A stretch of DNA of 64,000 bases from Blumeriella jaapii (lineage: Eukaryota; Ascomycota; Leotiomycetes; Helotiales; Drepanopezizaceae): contig VWND01000005.1 of assembly GCA_009599575.1 (NCBI GenBank), positions 1,302,001-1,366,000 on the forward strand, read 5' to 3'. Below the pieces are notes generated by a model. That model made no database searches and was not told the origin of the DNA. It saw only the letters and a list, made by a program, of their open reading frames with translations. Below are positions 1-12,188 of this stretch, piece after piece (position 1 is the first letter of the stretch; each line of letters starts with the position of its first letter). A program made the translations under genes and the position numbers.

Positions 1-2
1 CT

Positions 3-527
3 TCGATTTTGCGATTTCGGATCACGCAGTGTCGTCCAGTGTGGGACCCTGTCCGGAATCAGCGACAGTCCTCCGTGAGGACTACGATAGAAACAAGATC
101 ACTTCCGAACCTCATGGGCAACTGCGAAGCACTGGGATTGTCTATCTCCGGGTCGTTCATCCACTTTGCCATTCTTGATTTCAAGACTTGGAGGTTCTTG
201 AGATTGGTAATGGATTTGTGTATCAGATCCCCCGAGATATGCGAATTCACATACAAGGATGATCCGGTGCCTGCGGACACGGCGACCGAGCCGAAGATAA
301 TGATGCATGTCGATGGCGATATTCTAAGAAAATGCGTAAGTTATCGGGCACTGGAGAGGCTGCTACTCCCCAAAACCGAGACTGGAGAATCAGTGCGGAT
401 TTGGAAAAGATTCGTGGCGCTTCTTCAAGATGTTCACTGTGGGACTTTGGAAAAGGATGCCACACCTCTGGCGTACATCGATCAAGCCTATGCAGATATG
501 GAATATTATCTCCGGCCTGTTTTGTAA
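3..527 (+). CDS. CPSF-A/MMS1_N-like protein, C-terminal part (5' end outside window)
   Basis: The reading frame is open to the left edge and ends at a stop at 525-527, so this is the last exon of a longer gene. The segment reads as the tail of a large beta-propeller protein of the CPSF-A/DDB1/MMS1 type. A short motif around MHVDGDILRKC resembles the DGDL segment near the C-terminus of DDB1 and splicing factor RSE1, and the final LRPVL is like the end of fungal proteins annotated as MMS1 N-terminal domain proteins. Family members act in DNA repair, mRNA 3' processing or splicing as protein scaffolds. Only about 175 residues are visible, without the propeller repeats, so the family call is from memory of the tail pattern and is moderate. 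Confidence 0.5.
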   Translation, partial: SILRFRITQCRPVWDPVRNQRQSSVRTTIETRSLPNLMGNCEALGLSISGSFIHFAILDFKTWRFLRLVMDLCIRSPEICEFTYKDDPVPADTATEPKIMMHVDGDILRKCVSYRALERLLLPKTETGESVRIWKRFVALLQDVHCGTLEKDATPLAYIDQAYADMEYYLRPVL

Positions 528-1014
528 GTAGCAAATACTCCATGGAAGGATGTTTCCATTCTGCTCCAGGTCGGCTTTAGGGGATGCCATTCTAACGGAA
601 TGGTACCTTGGTACCCCGTGAGGCATGAGGCAAGACCTTGGTGGGAAACACCTACTCAGAGCGCGACGGCACTCTTTTCCTACTTGTATAATCAGTCATT
701 CAGTCACATTTGTTATATCCTGGTATTTGAGCATCTGCGCGTGGATACCAGATTAAGGCGATATAGATACCTCCGTAATTCTCCTTGCACTGTAAATGTA
801 AACAAAGGGAAAGCTCAGACCATAAAACATCTTAACCGAGCAGGTGCGGGGCAAGACACATTGCGCTAAGACAGTGACTGGGGTCGGGGGGTCGGCCTTC
901 AACACTGGGAATTATGTGAATTGAAACTATTCCAACCTACGCAAAGAAGCACAAGCACCTCGCCTGTTCACGTCTTGAAGTCTTGCTTCTTCATCCATCG
1001 ATTAATACTTCACG
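528..1014. other. Intergenic region: 3' flank of the edge gene and promoter/5' UTR of eIF5B
   Basis: No coding signal. It holds the 3' flank of the preceding gene and the presumed promoter and leader of eIF5B; the last 50 bases before the ATG at 1015 are pyrimidine-rich (cttgcttcttcatcc). No repeats of note. Confidence 0.6.
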
Positions 1015-4000
1015 ATGCCGCCAAAGAAGAAGAATAACAACAAGAAGGTCGACGACTGGGAGTCTGAGCTGGGTGACCCAGTCGCCGCCGCCCCTCCACA
1101 GGAGACTACCGATGCACCCGGAGAGGCAGACGCCGAGGAGGAGTTCCCGGCAGGTGGGTTGATGGCCATGATGCGCAAGCGGGACAAGAAGAAGAAAAAG
1201 GGAGGACAACAGGACGATCTTGTCGAAGGCGAGGATCCAGCTGCCGAAGGACCCAGTCTGACTGAGAAGGCACCCGAAGAAGCTTCGATAGAGGATGAGT
1301 TCGCGCTGCCGAACAAGAAGGGGAAGGGAAAGGCTGCACCGCAAATGGTGGGAGAGAGGATGAGGACGATGAGAGAGGTGCTGATGGCAAGGTCCTCACA
1401 AAGGCGCAGAAGGAGAAGTTGAAGAAGGAGCGCGAGAAGCAAAGAAAGAAGGAGAATGTGCGTGCGGAACCGAGCTGCTTTTTCGAATCTGTCTAATGGC
1501 TATTTCTACAGGCTGCGAAGAAGAAAACCCCTGCTGCTGCCTCCAAGGCCCCCGACGCCGCAAAACCAACCCCGGACACAAAGATCGAAGAACCGACGAC
1601 AACAGCTAAGGCCCCTGCTGGGAAGGGTAAGAAGCTTCCCCCTGCACTGGCTAAGCTTCAGGCACAGCAGGAAGAGTTGAGGCGGCGGGAGGAAGAGAAG
1701 GCCAGGCTCATCGCGGAAGAGAAGGCTCGTATCGAGGAGGAAGAGAGACTGGAGGCAGAGGAAGAGAAGCGGAGGGAGGAAGCCAAGGCTGTTAAGAAGC
1801 AGAAAGAAAAGGAGCGAATCGAACAGCAAAAGAAAGATGGCACATACCTTACAAAAGCTCAGAGGGAAGAGAAGCTAAGGAATGAAATGAAGCTGAAGCA
1901 GATGATTGCGGCAGGTGTCAAGGTCGGCGGCCCTGATGGAGGAGAGAAAAAGAAGGCTGTCTATGACAAGAGGAAGAAAGGTGGGCGCAAGAATCCCGAG
2001 GAAGCCAAGGTAAGTACTTTTCGATCCATGCCAGCGTCAAGTTTGTTCACTAATTTCCCTCAGCTGGAGGAGGAGAGATCACTGGCTGAGGCTGCTGAGC
2101 GAGCGCGAAAGGTAGCCGAGCAAAAGCTTGCTGAGGCTGCTGCAAAGGCTGAAAAGGAAGCTGCTGAGGCTGCTGCTGCCAAGAAGGATGAAGAAAGTGA
2201 CCTGGACGAAGACTGGGAAGTTGCCGCTGCCGAGTCTGAAGACGATGTAAAAGACGATTGGGACGCCGACTCCGAGGAAGAACGGGAGAAAGCTGCGGCC
2301 AGGAAATCTGCTGCCGCACAGTCCAAGTCTCTTCCTTCTCGCGAGAAGAAGGGTCAAGAATCCGAGTCAGAGTCTGAATCCGAGGACGATGAGTCTTCCG
2401 AGGATGAAGAAGCCACAGCTGCTCAAGCTGCTGCTCTGCAAAAGAAGAAAGAGGCTCACGAGAGACGCGAGAAGGCGCATGCAGCAGCCATGGCAGCTCG
2501 GTCATCAGACAACCTCCGATCTCCTATCTGCTGCATTCTTGGTCACGTCGATACCGGGAAGACTAAGCTATTGGACAAAATTCGACAGACTAATGTTCAA
2601 GAAGGAGAAGCCGGAGGTATCACCCAACAAATTGGTGCAACTTATTTCCCTGTGGAGGCAATTCGCCAGAAGACCCAGGTGGTTAATCTTGACAACAGCT
2701 TTGAATTCAAGGTACCAGGACTTCTGATCATCGATACTCCCGGTCACGAGTCTTTCTCGAACCTGAGATCACGTGGGTCATCTCTCTGTAACATTGCTAT
2801 CTTGGTTGTCGATATCATGCACGGACTGGAGCAACAGACGTTGGAGTCGATGAAGCTGCTTCGTGACAGAAAAACTCCATTCATTGTTGCACTCAACAAG
2901 ATCGATCGTTTGTACGGCTGGAAGAAGGTTGATAACAACGGTTTCCAAGAGAGTCTGGCTTTGCAGAATAAGGGCGTACAGAACGAATTCGCCAAACGTT
3001 TGGCTGATACCAAGGTCGCCTTTTCCGAGCAAGGTTTCAACTCCGAGCTGTACTACGAGAACAAATCCATGGCTAAATTCGTCTCGTTGGTGCCAACGTC
3101 TGCCCATACAGGCGAGGGTATCCCTGATATGCTCAAGCTGATTCTTCAACTCACTCAGGAGAGAATGGTCGGATCCCTAATGTATCTCTCTGAGGTCCAA
3201 GCAACAGTTCTCGAGGTCAAGGCAATTGAAGGTTTCGGCATGACGATCGATGTCATCCTATCAAACGGCATTCTCAGAGAGGGCGATCGAATTGTGCTTT
3301 GTGGAGTAGAGGGTGCGATTACGACGAACATTCGGGCACTACTGACCCCTGCAGCAATGAAGGAATTGCGGCTCAAGTCACAATACGTCCACAACAAAGA
3401 AGTCAAGGCAGCCCTTGGTGTCAAGATCAGCGCTCCAGGCCTGGAAGGAGCTATTGCTGGCTCGAGACTGATGGTTGTTGGCCCTGATGATGACGAGTCT
3501 GACATCGAGGAGGAAGTCCTATCCGATCTCGGGGCCCTCTTCAAGCGTGTCGAAAAGTCTGGGAAGGGTGTTACAGTTCAGGCGTCAACCCTTGGATCTC
3601 TTGAGGCCCTTCTTGATTTCCTAAAAGTATCGAAGATCCCTGTAGCGAATGTTGGAATCGGACCGGTCTTCAAGCGCGATGTCATGAATTGTGGAACCAT
3701 GCTCGAAAAGAACAAAGAGTTTGCTGTCATGCTTTGCTTCGATGTCAAAATCGACAAGGAGGCACAGTTCTATGCTGATGAAGTGGGAATTAAGATCTTC
3801 ACAGCCGACATCATCTATCACCTCTTCGATCAGTTCACTGCGCATATGGCTGCCATTGCCGAGAAGAGGAAAGAAGAATCCAAACTGGACGCAGTTTTCC
3901 CTTGTGTCCTTAGCACGGTCGCCGTGTTCAACAAGACCGGCCCTATCATTGTAGGGGTCGATGTGGTCGAGGGCAATCTCAGAATGCACACGCCTATCGC

Positions 4001-4354
4001 TGCCGTGAGACAGAACGCGATTACAAATGTCAAGGAGATTGTTGCGATTGGGAGAGTGTAGGTCTCTCTCCAGATGTTTTGATAGGAAGCCGCTAACATG
4101 CCTCCAGTTCTAGCATTGAGCGGGATCACAAGCAGATCCAGATTTGCAAAAAGGGACAACCATCCGTTGCTGTCAAGATTGAGATGGGTGGCCACCAACC
4201 TACCTACGGCAGACAACTTGAGGAGAAAGACACACTGTACTCGCTTATCTCCCGAAAGAGCATTGACGTGCTCAAGGAATTCTACCGCTCTGACGTGTCA
4301 AACGAGGAGTGGCTGCTCATCAAAAAGTTGAAGCCCTTGTTTGATATTCCCTGA
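1015..4354 (+). CDS. FUN12: Eukaryotic translation initiation factor 5B (ribosomal subunit-joining GTPase), with a one-base frameshift near 1344
   Basis: eIF5B is the IF2-type GTPase that joins the 60S subunit to the 48S complex. Proposed exons are 1015-1457, 1512-2009, 2064-4057 and 4108-4354; introns are 50-54 bases with CTAAT/CTAAC branch sites. The intron at 2010-2063 is in frame without a stop and could be missed. The N-terminus is the usual lysine/glutamate-rich low-complexity arm. The G domain follows with GHVDTGKT (P-loop), DTPGHE and NKID, then the beta-barrel and IF2-like domains and a conserved end ([13 protein letters not shown]). The frame changes at about 1343-1345: exon 1 reads frame 1 up to KGKAAPQ, and the conserved [15 protein letters not shown] segment is in frame 3 with no plausible intron between. 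One extra A restores about 1060 aa, the normal length. I treat this as a probable sequence error in an otherwise intact essential gene. Confidence 0.95.
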
Positions 4355-5125
4355 GCGCAGCCTCCTCTGGTGGACAGTGACGATTGACGACGGCCGGAGA
4401 GTGTAAGTATAGCGGGGGATCTTAGATGATTGATTCTCGTCGGGTTTTGGGTTCGCATGGAGGTGGTGGACGAGAAAAAGTTGTAGATAGACGACGCAGC
4501 GTAGGTCTAATGCAGGAACATCACACGCAGGGGGCATGTCTTGGAGAGAGGCTGGAATTCACGCATACATCTCGCTCTGGTAGGAAGAGTCTTGCGTGGC
4601 GACCGGAGGGCCTTGCCTCCCGTTTCGGACGACTGTTTACTTGGCCCACCGGGATGTAGCGATGGTAGCAGATGTGTCGAATACGAGAGCTCTTCTACAT
4701 CGGCCATGGGACTCTGGAATTGCTCGCTGCGAGATGGTACTCGAGGAGCAGATCCAACGCAACCCGCCCGTCCGAATTTCCTTCTGTCTGCGGCTGGATG
4801 AGCCTACCTCATGCTTGACGGCCGAACCAAAGTTCCGCGGCGTTCTTTCCGTGTTGCACGAACGTTGTTGACATGGTGATAGGTGAAGGAAAGGCTCTTG
4901 CAGCACGCAAAACCGGCCTGCGGCACCAGAACGTGGAAACACCGAACATCAAAATCACCATATATTCCTCGTAGAATGGATGACTCGCAGCTAGGCATTC
5001 TTTGCTTCTTACAACCTCTTCGCACACCCTAGATCCTATGCAAATCATTTCTTGTTCCTTCTTTTTCCGACCTATTTTCTGGATAGCATGTTGGAGTGCT
5101 CGACGCATACAAAACACCGACCAGC
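4355..5125. other. Intergenic region between eIF5B and the conserved fungal gene
   Basis: Presumed 3' UTR of eIF5B followed by the promoter of the next gene. Several short open frames occur on both strands but none has conserved composition, splice logic or a recognisable product. Confidence 0.55.
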
Positions 5126-6961
5126 ATGACCAACGCCGATCTGATGCCCATCCCTACCACCCGGAGGCGAAACCATGAAGACCGAAATAAGGATCAGGAG
5201 TCCGATGCGTCCTCGTACTTCCTCGCCCGCCGACGGACCGCCGATTCGGATGCGGTGTCGCCTAAGGATAGCCCGTCCGGAGAGCTGTCCGTCCAGAAGA
5301 CGAGGTCGCAGAAGTCTGGGGCTTCGACCAAGGGCCCGCGTCCAAGAGGACTCTCTATCAGCGACTCGCAGTCGGTGATGAGCCGAAACCAGCACATAAG
5401 GGATTGGAACGAGTCGAGAATGGGACTCAATTCTCCGTCCTCGATCGGCTGCCGTTCTACACAGCCCCTGGATCCGCCTCGTCCTGCTCGAGATGGTCTT
5501 GAATGGGTCTGGTTCCCGGACGGGTACTGGGCAGAGAGAGAAGTACGCGCCTTATCTCCTAGTTTCACCTCTACAAAATTTGGATCTCGGCCGAGATGGT
5601 GGAATCGTTCCCCAGAACGCAGGAGCAAGGGCTCGGAGAAGTCTGGGAAGATTGAAATAACGAAAACAGCACCTTCTGCTCCTATAGATCTGCCCAGGAT
5701 CAAGATCGGTAGCATAATCTCCCGGAAGAACTCAAGGAACTCCAAGACCTCCAGGGCAACCACCGACGAACAGTCGCCCTTGATGACGCGGAAGAGCAGT
5801 AGGAACGCGCCGCATGGCGGCAAGAGAAATGGTCTACTAGCTGTCGGCGACCAGAAACCGTTTCCACCGTACTATGCAGTCGCCCCGGCAGAACAGCTTG
5901 GACTTTATTGCAGGACGAAAAAGACGATTCAGACCAAAATCTTGCAACGTGCAGCCGTGGTGAGTTACCCCGGAGCCGCGAAATTGTAGGAGAATTGACA
6001 TCGTAAAGGATGATGATGATTCGGTAGCCGACATGAGCATGGAGAACCTCGCCTCTCGAACAACAATGCTTCTCCAAGGTACTTCGCATTGTCTGGATCG
6101 GGCTGAACGCGAACGATGTCCCCCTACTGGCTTGTATATGCCCTCAGATAGCTCACAAAGCCCTGCGACACCTGGCGCTAGATCGCTTCGTCGCTTCGGA
6201 CTTGCCCCTTGGCATCGTAAAGGTTCTCATGAATCAATACTCTCTGTCTCAAGCTCCGTATTTAAGTTGCTACTTGGCAAACCCCCATCAGCTACCCCAA
6301 ATCCCGAAAACCACTATGAGGCAACAGACGGTAGAGTTTACCAGAGAGGTATGCGTCGGATCCTTCAAGTGTGTAGTGCAAGATACTAATTTCCCTTCCC
6401 CTCAGTCGATATTTCGAGCCCAGATCCTCTCCAACCCACCTTTCTACCATCTGTAAGCCCAAGGTTTTAACAGGGCAGAAACAGCGGGAGTGCGGGTGCT
6501 GATCAATGTTATCTCAGGAAGCGAAGCGTGTCAACACACCACCTATGTTTCCTGGTACACCTTCCGTGCAACCACGCGGATTCTTCTTCGACTTGGCTTC
6601 GTCTAAAGCCGACAACACAAGTGGCTCAGCTGGCAGTAGCATTGCGGCTAAGAATCGATCGAATGGGACGTCGCCAAATTTGGACTGGTGGGAGGCAGAT
6701 ACCGAACACGCGTTGACGGGCAGCAAGTCGAAATCTCAGCCACAACCACCATCGTTTGAATTAAATCTCCCTGAGCATCTCCCAAATAGCCCGCTGTGCC
6801 CGAAGAATCCTAACCACAAGAGCGGCGGGGCTGGAATCTGCCCGTATCATGGGAGGCGCAGAAGCAACAACTTGAAGAACAGTGCGAGAGTAGACTCACA
6901 GGAAAGCGGGGTGATACAAAGACTATTGGGAACCTCAACGGGAGGGGGGTGCGCTGGGTGA
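5126..6961 (+). CDS. Conserved ascomycete protein of unknown function
   Basis: I assign exons 5126-5959, 6009-6348, 6406-6452 and 6518-6961, giving 554 aa. The last two introns have clear GTATGC/GTAAGC donors and CTCAG acceptors. The first (5960-6008, GTGAGT..AAAG) is inferred from the frame change and is less certain. The ATG at 5126 is the first in-frame methionine. The protein is basic, serine-rich and largely disordered, with blocks I recognise from hypothetical proteins of many Pezizomycotina: SRNQHIRDWNE, the tryptophan-rich EWVWFPDGYWAERE, APWHRKGSHESI followed by VFKLLLGKPPSATPNPE, and EAKRVNTPPM. Near the C-terminus, CPKNPNHKSGGAGICPYHGRRR has two cysteines and histidines that could bind metal, which is only inference. 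No enzyme motif, signal peptide or membrane segment was seen. Confidence 0.8.
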
Positions 6962-8235
6962 AGGTAGGGGTGCGTCCCAGCAACGATACGGGTGAGGTGA
7001 CTGTAGCGGTGGTTAAGAGTCGAACAGCAAGAAACCGACATGTTGCAGTGGTAGATTGGAAAAAAAACAATAGAACGCAATTGCCGTAATACAAAAAGTC
7101 TTATCCCAAGAGCACGCATTAATCCGATCTAGTGATACAAATTCAGCGCAAACCCAAATCGAGACTGAATGTGCATCAGAATCTCATCCTTTTCAATTGC
7201 CTGTGACGCAGTGCTTGTGAAAAAGTCATAGCCCTTCATGAGTTTAGTACTTGCAATATGAGTAAGGTGTAAACTAGGCTTTTGAGACGCGGAAAGGTAA
7301 TAGACGAGCATAAACGATTTTGTTTGATAATAAAAATTTTGTGGAAATTTGCAACGCATAAATTCCGTCCTTACCTAGACCTACTATTAGCTGAATGTAG
7401 ATGAAAGCAGACGTTTGCTCTGTTCTTACTGATTCACACCAGCAGCCTGTAATTAACGAATACGAATTTCCATTCCAATCGACCTACATCAGGTTGTTTA
7501 ACAACTTTCAACGTGTAATTTCATGTCGCGACCTTTAGCTTTTTCCTTTCTCACATTCGCCGGCTTTGCCGGCTCTTAAGATTGCGTCTGGTAGCAATAC
7601 AATCAAACGCCAGGTGCACACAAGACCCACCCACGCTTTAAGAAGTTGTAGAGTATTACAGCAGCAACTCCAACACTTGCTTTTCCTGACTTGGACTTGG
7701 TACCATCGTTCAGCGATACAGATATCAAAAATAAGAAAAAGGTTTTGGAACCACCGGCTGTGGTGAATCGCAAATGCCGTCAGCGTGTATCGTGCTGTGT
7801 CGTTTGACCAGGTATAGATATATCAGAGCGTCGTAGCTTGATTATTGGCTGATTCAATAAGGCCGAGGGCACAAGCGAGTATGGGTCATTTGACAGTATT
7901 GAAATCGCTTTTGTGAAGCAATTGCGTGGCAAGAAATTCAGTTCTTGTATGATGTTCGTTAGTTATCATGGTGATGCATTCCATTTGAGTTGTTAGTGGA
8001 CATCGTGGTTAAGAATAAATGAAATTGAAACTGCAGACTTTATTTACTCCCGAGTAGTCTTCGTCTAGATCTGTTGTTTGTATAAAGTTATAATGTCGTT
8101 GCTGGCACCCGGCGCTACGTAGTACTACTGTACCAAGCATTTTCGCGCTTTGACGTCCTCGCTCCACCTCGACATGGACTTTTTCAGCCTCAGAAACAAA
8201 GCAGCATCACTGTCGTGACCCCTCCAACCGGCATC
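6962..8235. other. Intergenic region, AT-rich
   Basis: About 1.3 kb without a supportable gene. The central part (roughly 7100-8100) is visibly AT-richer than the flanks. The last 100 bases are CT/CA-rich and look like the CDC73 promoter and leader. No tRNA, repeat array or transposon was recognised. Confidence 0.5.
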
Positions 8236-9578
8236 ATGACAGCGTCAGACGGCATCCAGCACGATGCTCTGTTGCTTCTCAAGCAATCAATAGCTGCCAG
8301 CAGTCCCATCATACCCACCACTACCGCCGACGCGTCCTCGGCCTCGGCGGTCGATCTCAGCCTGGCCAAGGCAGGCTTTCTTCACTTCTCCTTGCCAACC
8401 CAAATCTCGATCCCGCTCACCACCCCGACGCGATTCTTCTCGTCCGAGCAGCCCGTCGACCTCCGCAGCATCTTCTTCGCGTGGGAGAAGCGCGAGACGG
8501 CGATTCCGGAATACAATGGCGCGGCTCAGGAACTGAACGCGGAGCTGGCGGCCGAAGGCGGCGCGGGAGGACAGGTGCAGAACCTCGCGTTCGTGGAGCG
8601 CTTGGATCTGATTACGTGGCTCGAGGGAGCGAGTGAAGAGTCGGAGTACATCAAGCCGTTGGCGTCGGACACGGCGAGCGCGGCGGCATCGGCGCAGGTG
8701 GCGGCGGGCGTGAAGGGAGGCATTGCGCCGGTTACGAGTGGTACGCAGGGGAGGCAGGGCAAGACCATCGACCCGCGGTTGGCGGAGATCTACAACGGGG
8801 AGAGGCGAATGGGGGATCGGAATAGTGTGTTGAGGGGCATCAAGCCTACGGTGTGTCCCACAAGCATGGCCCGACACGGTGTTGAGGCCGCGATTCTGAC
8901 TCGGACTAGGATTTTTCGCACGTTCGCAAGCTCGCCGCGCCCTTCAATGCTCGGAAGGCTGCGCAAGCTGCCGCTGCCGCCGTCGCCGCGGCGCAGAGTA
9001 CGACGCTGGCCCACAACCCCAAAGGTCCTGTGCGTCGCCCAGACCCGATCATCCTGCTATCGCCCTCTGCGTCTTCGCTCCTCCGCTTGTCGAACATCAA
9101 GGCCTTCCTCGAGGACGGCATGTATGTCCCCGCCGACTCGGCGAGTGCGTCGTCCAGCGCGTCGTCGAGTCTGCTCTACATCATGCGTACCATTCCCTCG
9201 ATCGACGCCAGCCGCTCCATACGCTTCAATCTGGTCGACACGCCCGAGCAGTTCAAGCCCGAGTACTGGAACCGAGTCGTTGCCGTGTTCACGACGGGCC
9301 AGGCGTGGCAGTTCAAGGCCTACAAATGGCAAAACCCTACCGAGCTGTTCAAGCACACCATGGGCGTCTACGTCGGCTGGAGAGGCGACCACGTGCCCGA
9401 CACGGTGAGGGGGTGGGGACGCGGGGTCTTGCAAATGCAGATTGACAAGTACAACGCGGGTGAGCGGTCCGCGGCCCGCTTCAGAGATCGCGAGGTCGTG
9501 GAGGGCATCTGGAAGGGGATCGAGGATAACATGCGTCAGAAGGGTTGGCGGAGGGATTCGGGGCCGATGGCTATCTGA
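8236..9578 (+). CDS. CDC73: Paf1 complex subunit CDC73 (parafibromin homologue)
   Basis: CDC73 is part of the nuclear Paf1 complex, which travels with RNA polymerase II and promotes elongation and histone modification. Two exons (8236-8850 and 8910-9578) encode 427 aa. The intron 8851-8909 has a GTGTGT donor and ends CTGACTCGGACTAG, giving a clean branch site and acceptor. The N-terminal half starts DALLLLKQSI, contains RSIFFAWEKRET and ends with the basic stretch before the intron. The C-terminal half is the Ras-like CDC73_C domain: PIILLSPSASSLLRLSNIKAFLEDG, then the diagnostic VVAVFTTGQAWQFKAYKW and GVYVGWRGD. Length matches fungal orthologues. I chose the ATG at 8236; an in-frame GTG lies upstream but is not a likely start. 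Confidence 0.95.
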
Positions 9579-10168
9579 CCAAGCAGCGCTCACGGTGTCT
9601 GATGGACGGGGGGCATGGAGGGAGGCGTCTGGCGGCGTTTGGCCGGTGTGTAATCATAGTGGCTTTTTGATCTGCGACGGAGCAACGGGCGGGAAAAGCT
9701 TCGAAGATGATATCCATCCAAGTTGGGCTATGGGCCTGCCGCCGTGCGTTTGCGCTCTTCCCTCACTTGCCTTGGCCCTTGCTGACCCGCTATCCCGCGG
9801 CGTCGTGCGCGACAGCACAGGAACGTTGTCACCGGGCTGGGACACCGTTCCCGCCAGTGACGGCTTTGGCCGCCTTTCACCGCTACGCAACGGGATCACG
9901 CCCCCCGGGCCGGGCCTCGCCCCGTCTCGAAGTTCTGGAAGGTGCCCGTCATTGCCAGGCATGCGATGTACTTATTGTACATACAGTACGGTACCACACC
10001 TATCCGAGCCAAACCGACTCTGTAGCGAGATGCTCACATCCTCCCCTACTGTAGCGAGACCGAGCGACAGAATGCGAATGCGGCGTGAAGTCTTTCTTTC
10101 CCCCTTCCCCCCCCTTGGTGCGGTATGGTACGGTACATACGGGCTGATTGACGGCCATCGAATCGAGG

Positions 10169-10192
10169 AGGAGAGAGAGAGAGAGAGAGAGA
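10169..10192. repeat. (GA)n microsatellite
   Basis: About 12 GA dinucleotides in the CDC73-flbA intergenic region. Confidence 0.9.
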
Positions 10193-10744
10193 TTGAGTGG
10201 TGCCTGACAACTCGCCAGACCAGATGAGCGGTGTTGCGAGACCGATTTCGAAGCGTGCCTAGATAGGTCGGTAGATGGGTAATTTGTTCGAGCGACATGG
10301 AACGTTGGGCCGGCTTGCTTGCTTTCTTGCTTCCTAGCTAGCAAGACCAGTAGCGAGACTCGGACGGGATCGGAATGTCTCGTGGTGGAAGGGGGAGGGG
10401 AAGTATTCGATGTGAGGGACTGACGGGTATTTGTGGAGTGGGGGGGGGGGTCCCATCCATTCCTTCCGGACCTTAGCGAGAGGAAACAACAACAACAACA
10501 CCACCACCACAACCGAGGCGAGCAAGCGATGCCCGAAGTTCAGCTGGCGGCCGAACCAAGTGGCCCGGCCGGCCGCGAACATGCCGCGTCCCCAGCCGGT
10601 CCATGGAATGCGAGCTCCCACGGGGTTCACTCCGAGGCATGGACAGGCAGGTCTACGAGTGCGTGCGAGACGAAAGAAGCGTGTCGGTCGGATCCGGCGT
10701 GCCGCATTGTGTCTTCTTGCGGCTTCCACGCCTTCCACGTGGCG

Positions 10745-10768
10745 GCACGGTAGGGTAGGGTAGGGTAA
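10745..10768. repeat. (TAGGG)n short tandem repeat
   Basis: Three to four GGTAG/TAGGG pentamers in a row. The unit is one T short of the fungal telomere repeat TTAGGG. Confidence 0.75.
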
Positions 10769-10875
10769 GATCGAACTGCCTACCTACCTACCCTCTTACA
10801 CATGTGCGAGGTACATACCTAGGTACTGTACAGTAGTACATACAGTTACCCCGAAACCACACGAGAACGGGTACG

Positions 10876-10919
10876 GGCACCACGGCACCACGGCACCACG
10901 GCACCACGGCACCACGGCA
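10876..10919. repeat. 9-bp tandem repeat (GGCACCACG)n
   Basis: Five nearly perfect copies of GGCACCACG in intergenic DNA. Confidence 0.9.
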
Positions 10920-11204
10920 TGACTCGGGCGCCCGCCCACACGGCTCTCGGGCCGAAGAAGAGAAGGATTGGCTCGAGGAAGAAGGGGCCGTGTCACGGTA
11001 TCAACAACAGGCGCCTCGACGGCTGGCTCGTCTGTGGTCGTGTTCCTGTACTGTATGTACTGTCTTGTACGCCGTCTGCGCGCCGGGTACGAAAGCCGTC
11101 GAGCTGAGACGGACGGTCCTGGATATCACATCATCGTCATGTCATGGCTACCTCGCAGCGGAAGCGCCGCTGCAGAGCTGCATAGAAAGAAGGAAAGAAG
11201 AAGG

Positions 11205-11247
11205 AAGCAGTAGCATAGAGAGAAAGAAAGAAAGAAAGACAGAAAGA

Positions 11248-11283
<36 letters not shown>

Positions 11284-11314
11284 AAGAAAGAAAGAAAGAA
11301 AGAAAAAGAAAGAT
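11205..11314. repeat. (AAAG)n tract with 32-base poly-A core
   Basis: AAAG-type repeats flank an uninterrupted A run at 11250-11281. A CG dinucleotide run (about 11333-11348) follows. Confidence 0.9.
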
Positions 11315-11617
11315 GCCGCCGCATCTCCTCGGCGCGCGCGCGCGCGCGTCACACGATCTCGACGGCGACCTTGCACGGATCGGTCGGTCGGTCGGTCCGC
11401 GGCATGGCGTACGGAGGAGCATGTGCCGTACCGTATCTACCGTACCTACCGTGCCGGGCCTGACCGTCGTGGGTGGCACTTGGCTCGCGGATGGAATCCT
11501 CCCGCGTGGCATGAAGTTCCGAGCCCGGGTTGAGTGGACGGGGAGCGGCAGCGAGACGGGAAGAGGGACGGGCGCGCGTGGGTGGTGGGGTGCTGTATTG
11601 TGTGTATGTGTGTCTGT

Positions 11618-11745
11618 ACTGTAGGTATGTAGGTACTGTAGGTAGGTATGTAGGTAGGTATGTAGGTATGTATGTAGGTATGTATGTAGGTATGTATGTA
11701 GGTATGTATGTATGTGTGTTTGTATGTATGTATGTATGTAAGTAA
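11618..11745. repeat. (TAGG/TATG)n tetranucleotide array
   Basis: Alternating TAGG and TATG tetramers over about 125 bases. It gives spurious open frames of MYVG/MYVC repeats. Confidence 0.9.
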
Positions 11746-11796
11746 GGTCGGCCAGGCTCGTGCGACATGTGTCTCGCGGCGGGGGGGAAGAGTATA

Positions 11797-11990
11797 TATG
11801 TATGTACTGTTGTATGTACTGTTGTATGTACTGTTGTATGTACTGTTGTATGTACTGTTGTATGTACTGTTGTATGTACTGTTGTATGTACTGTTGTATA
11901 CACTGTTGTATATACTATTGTACCTACTATTGTATGTACTGTTGTACCTACTCTTGTACCTACTCTTGTACCTACTACTGTACAGTACCT
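11797..11990. repeat. 12-bp minisatellite (TACTGTTGTATG)n
   Basis: About nine near-perfect copies of a 12-base unit followed by decayed copies (TACTATTGTACC, TACTCTTGTACC) to about 11990. The array is bounded by the same GTACAGTAC-type motif that is dispersed elsewhere. Confidence 0.9.
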
Positions 11991-12188
11991 ACCTACTAAT
12001 CGCACTGCCATGTGAAGCCCAAGCCAAAGAAAGCCGAATCCAAAGCCTGCTGCAGCATGATCGCCCGACGTGTCTCACGTCTCCGCACGCAGAGGGGACT
12101 CGGGGGTCGATCGGATCCCGCGGCCAGAACGGCAAGCGTTCGGGTCGAGGGCCGATTTTGTAGCGAAAAGGGGGGAGGTGGGGTGGGC

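Noticed and set aside
1265..1422. Intron to explain the eIF5B frame change
   Set aside because: The only donor/acceptor pairs are under 40 bases with poor consensus, and they would remove conserved residues.
10876..10919. CRISPR-like array
   Set aside because: Direct 9-bp repeats without spacers in a eukaryotic genome; a simple tandem repeat.
11349..12011. Open frame encoding VHTTVHTT and YIPT repeats
   Set aside because: Product of the 12-bp minisatellite and TAGG/TATG tetramers.
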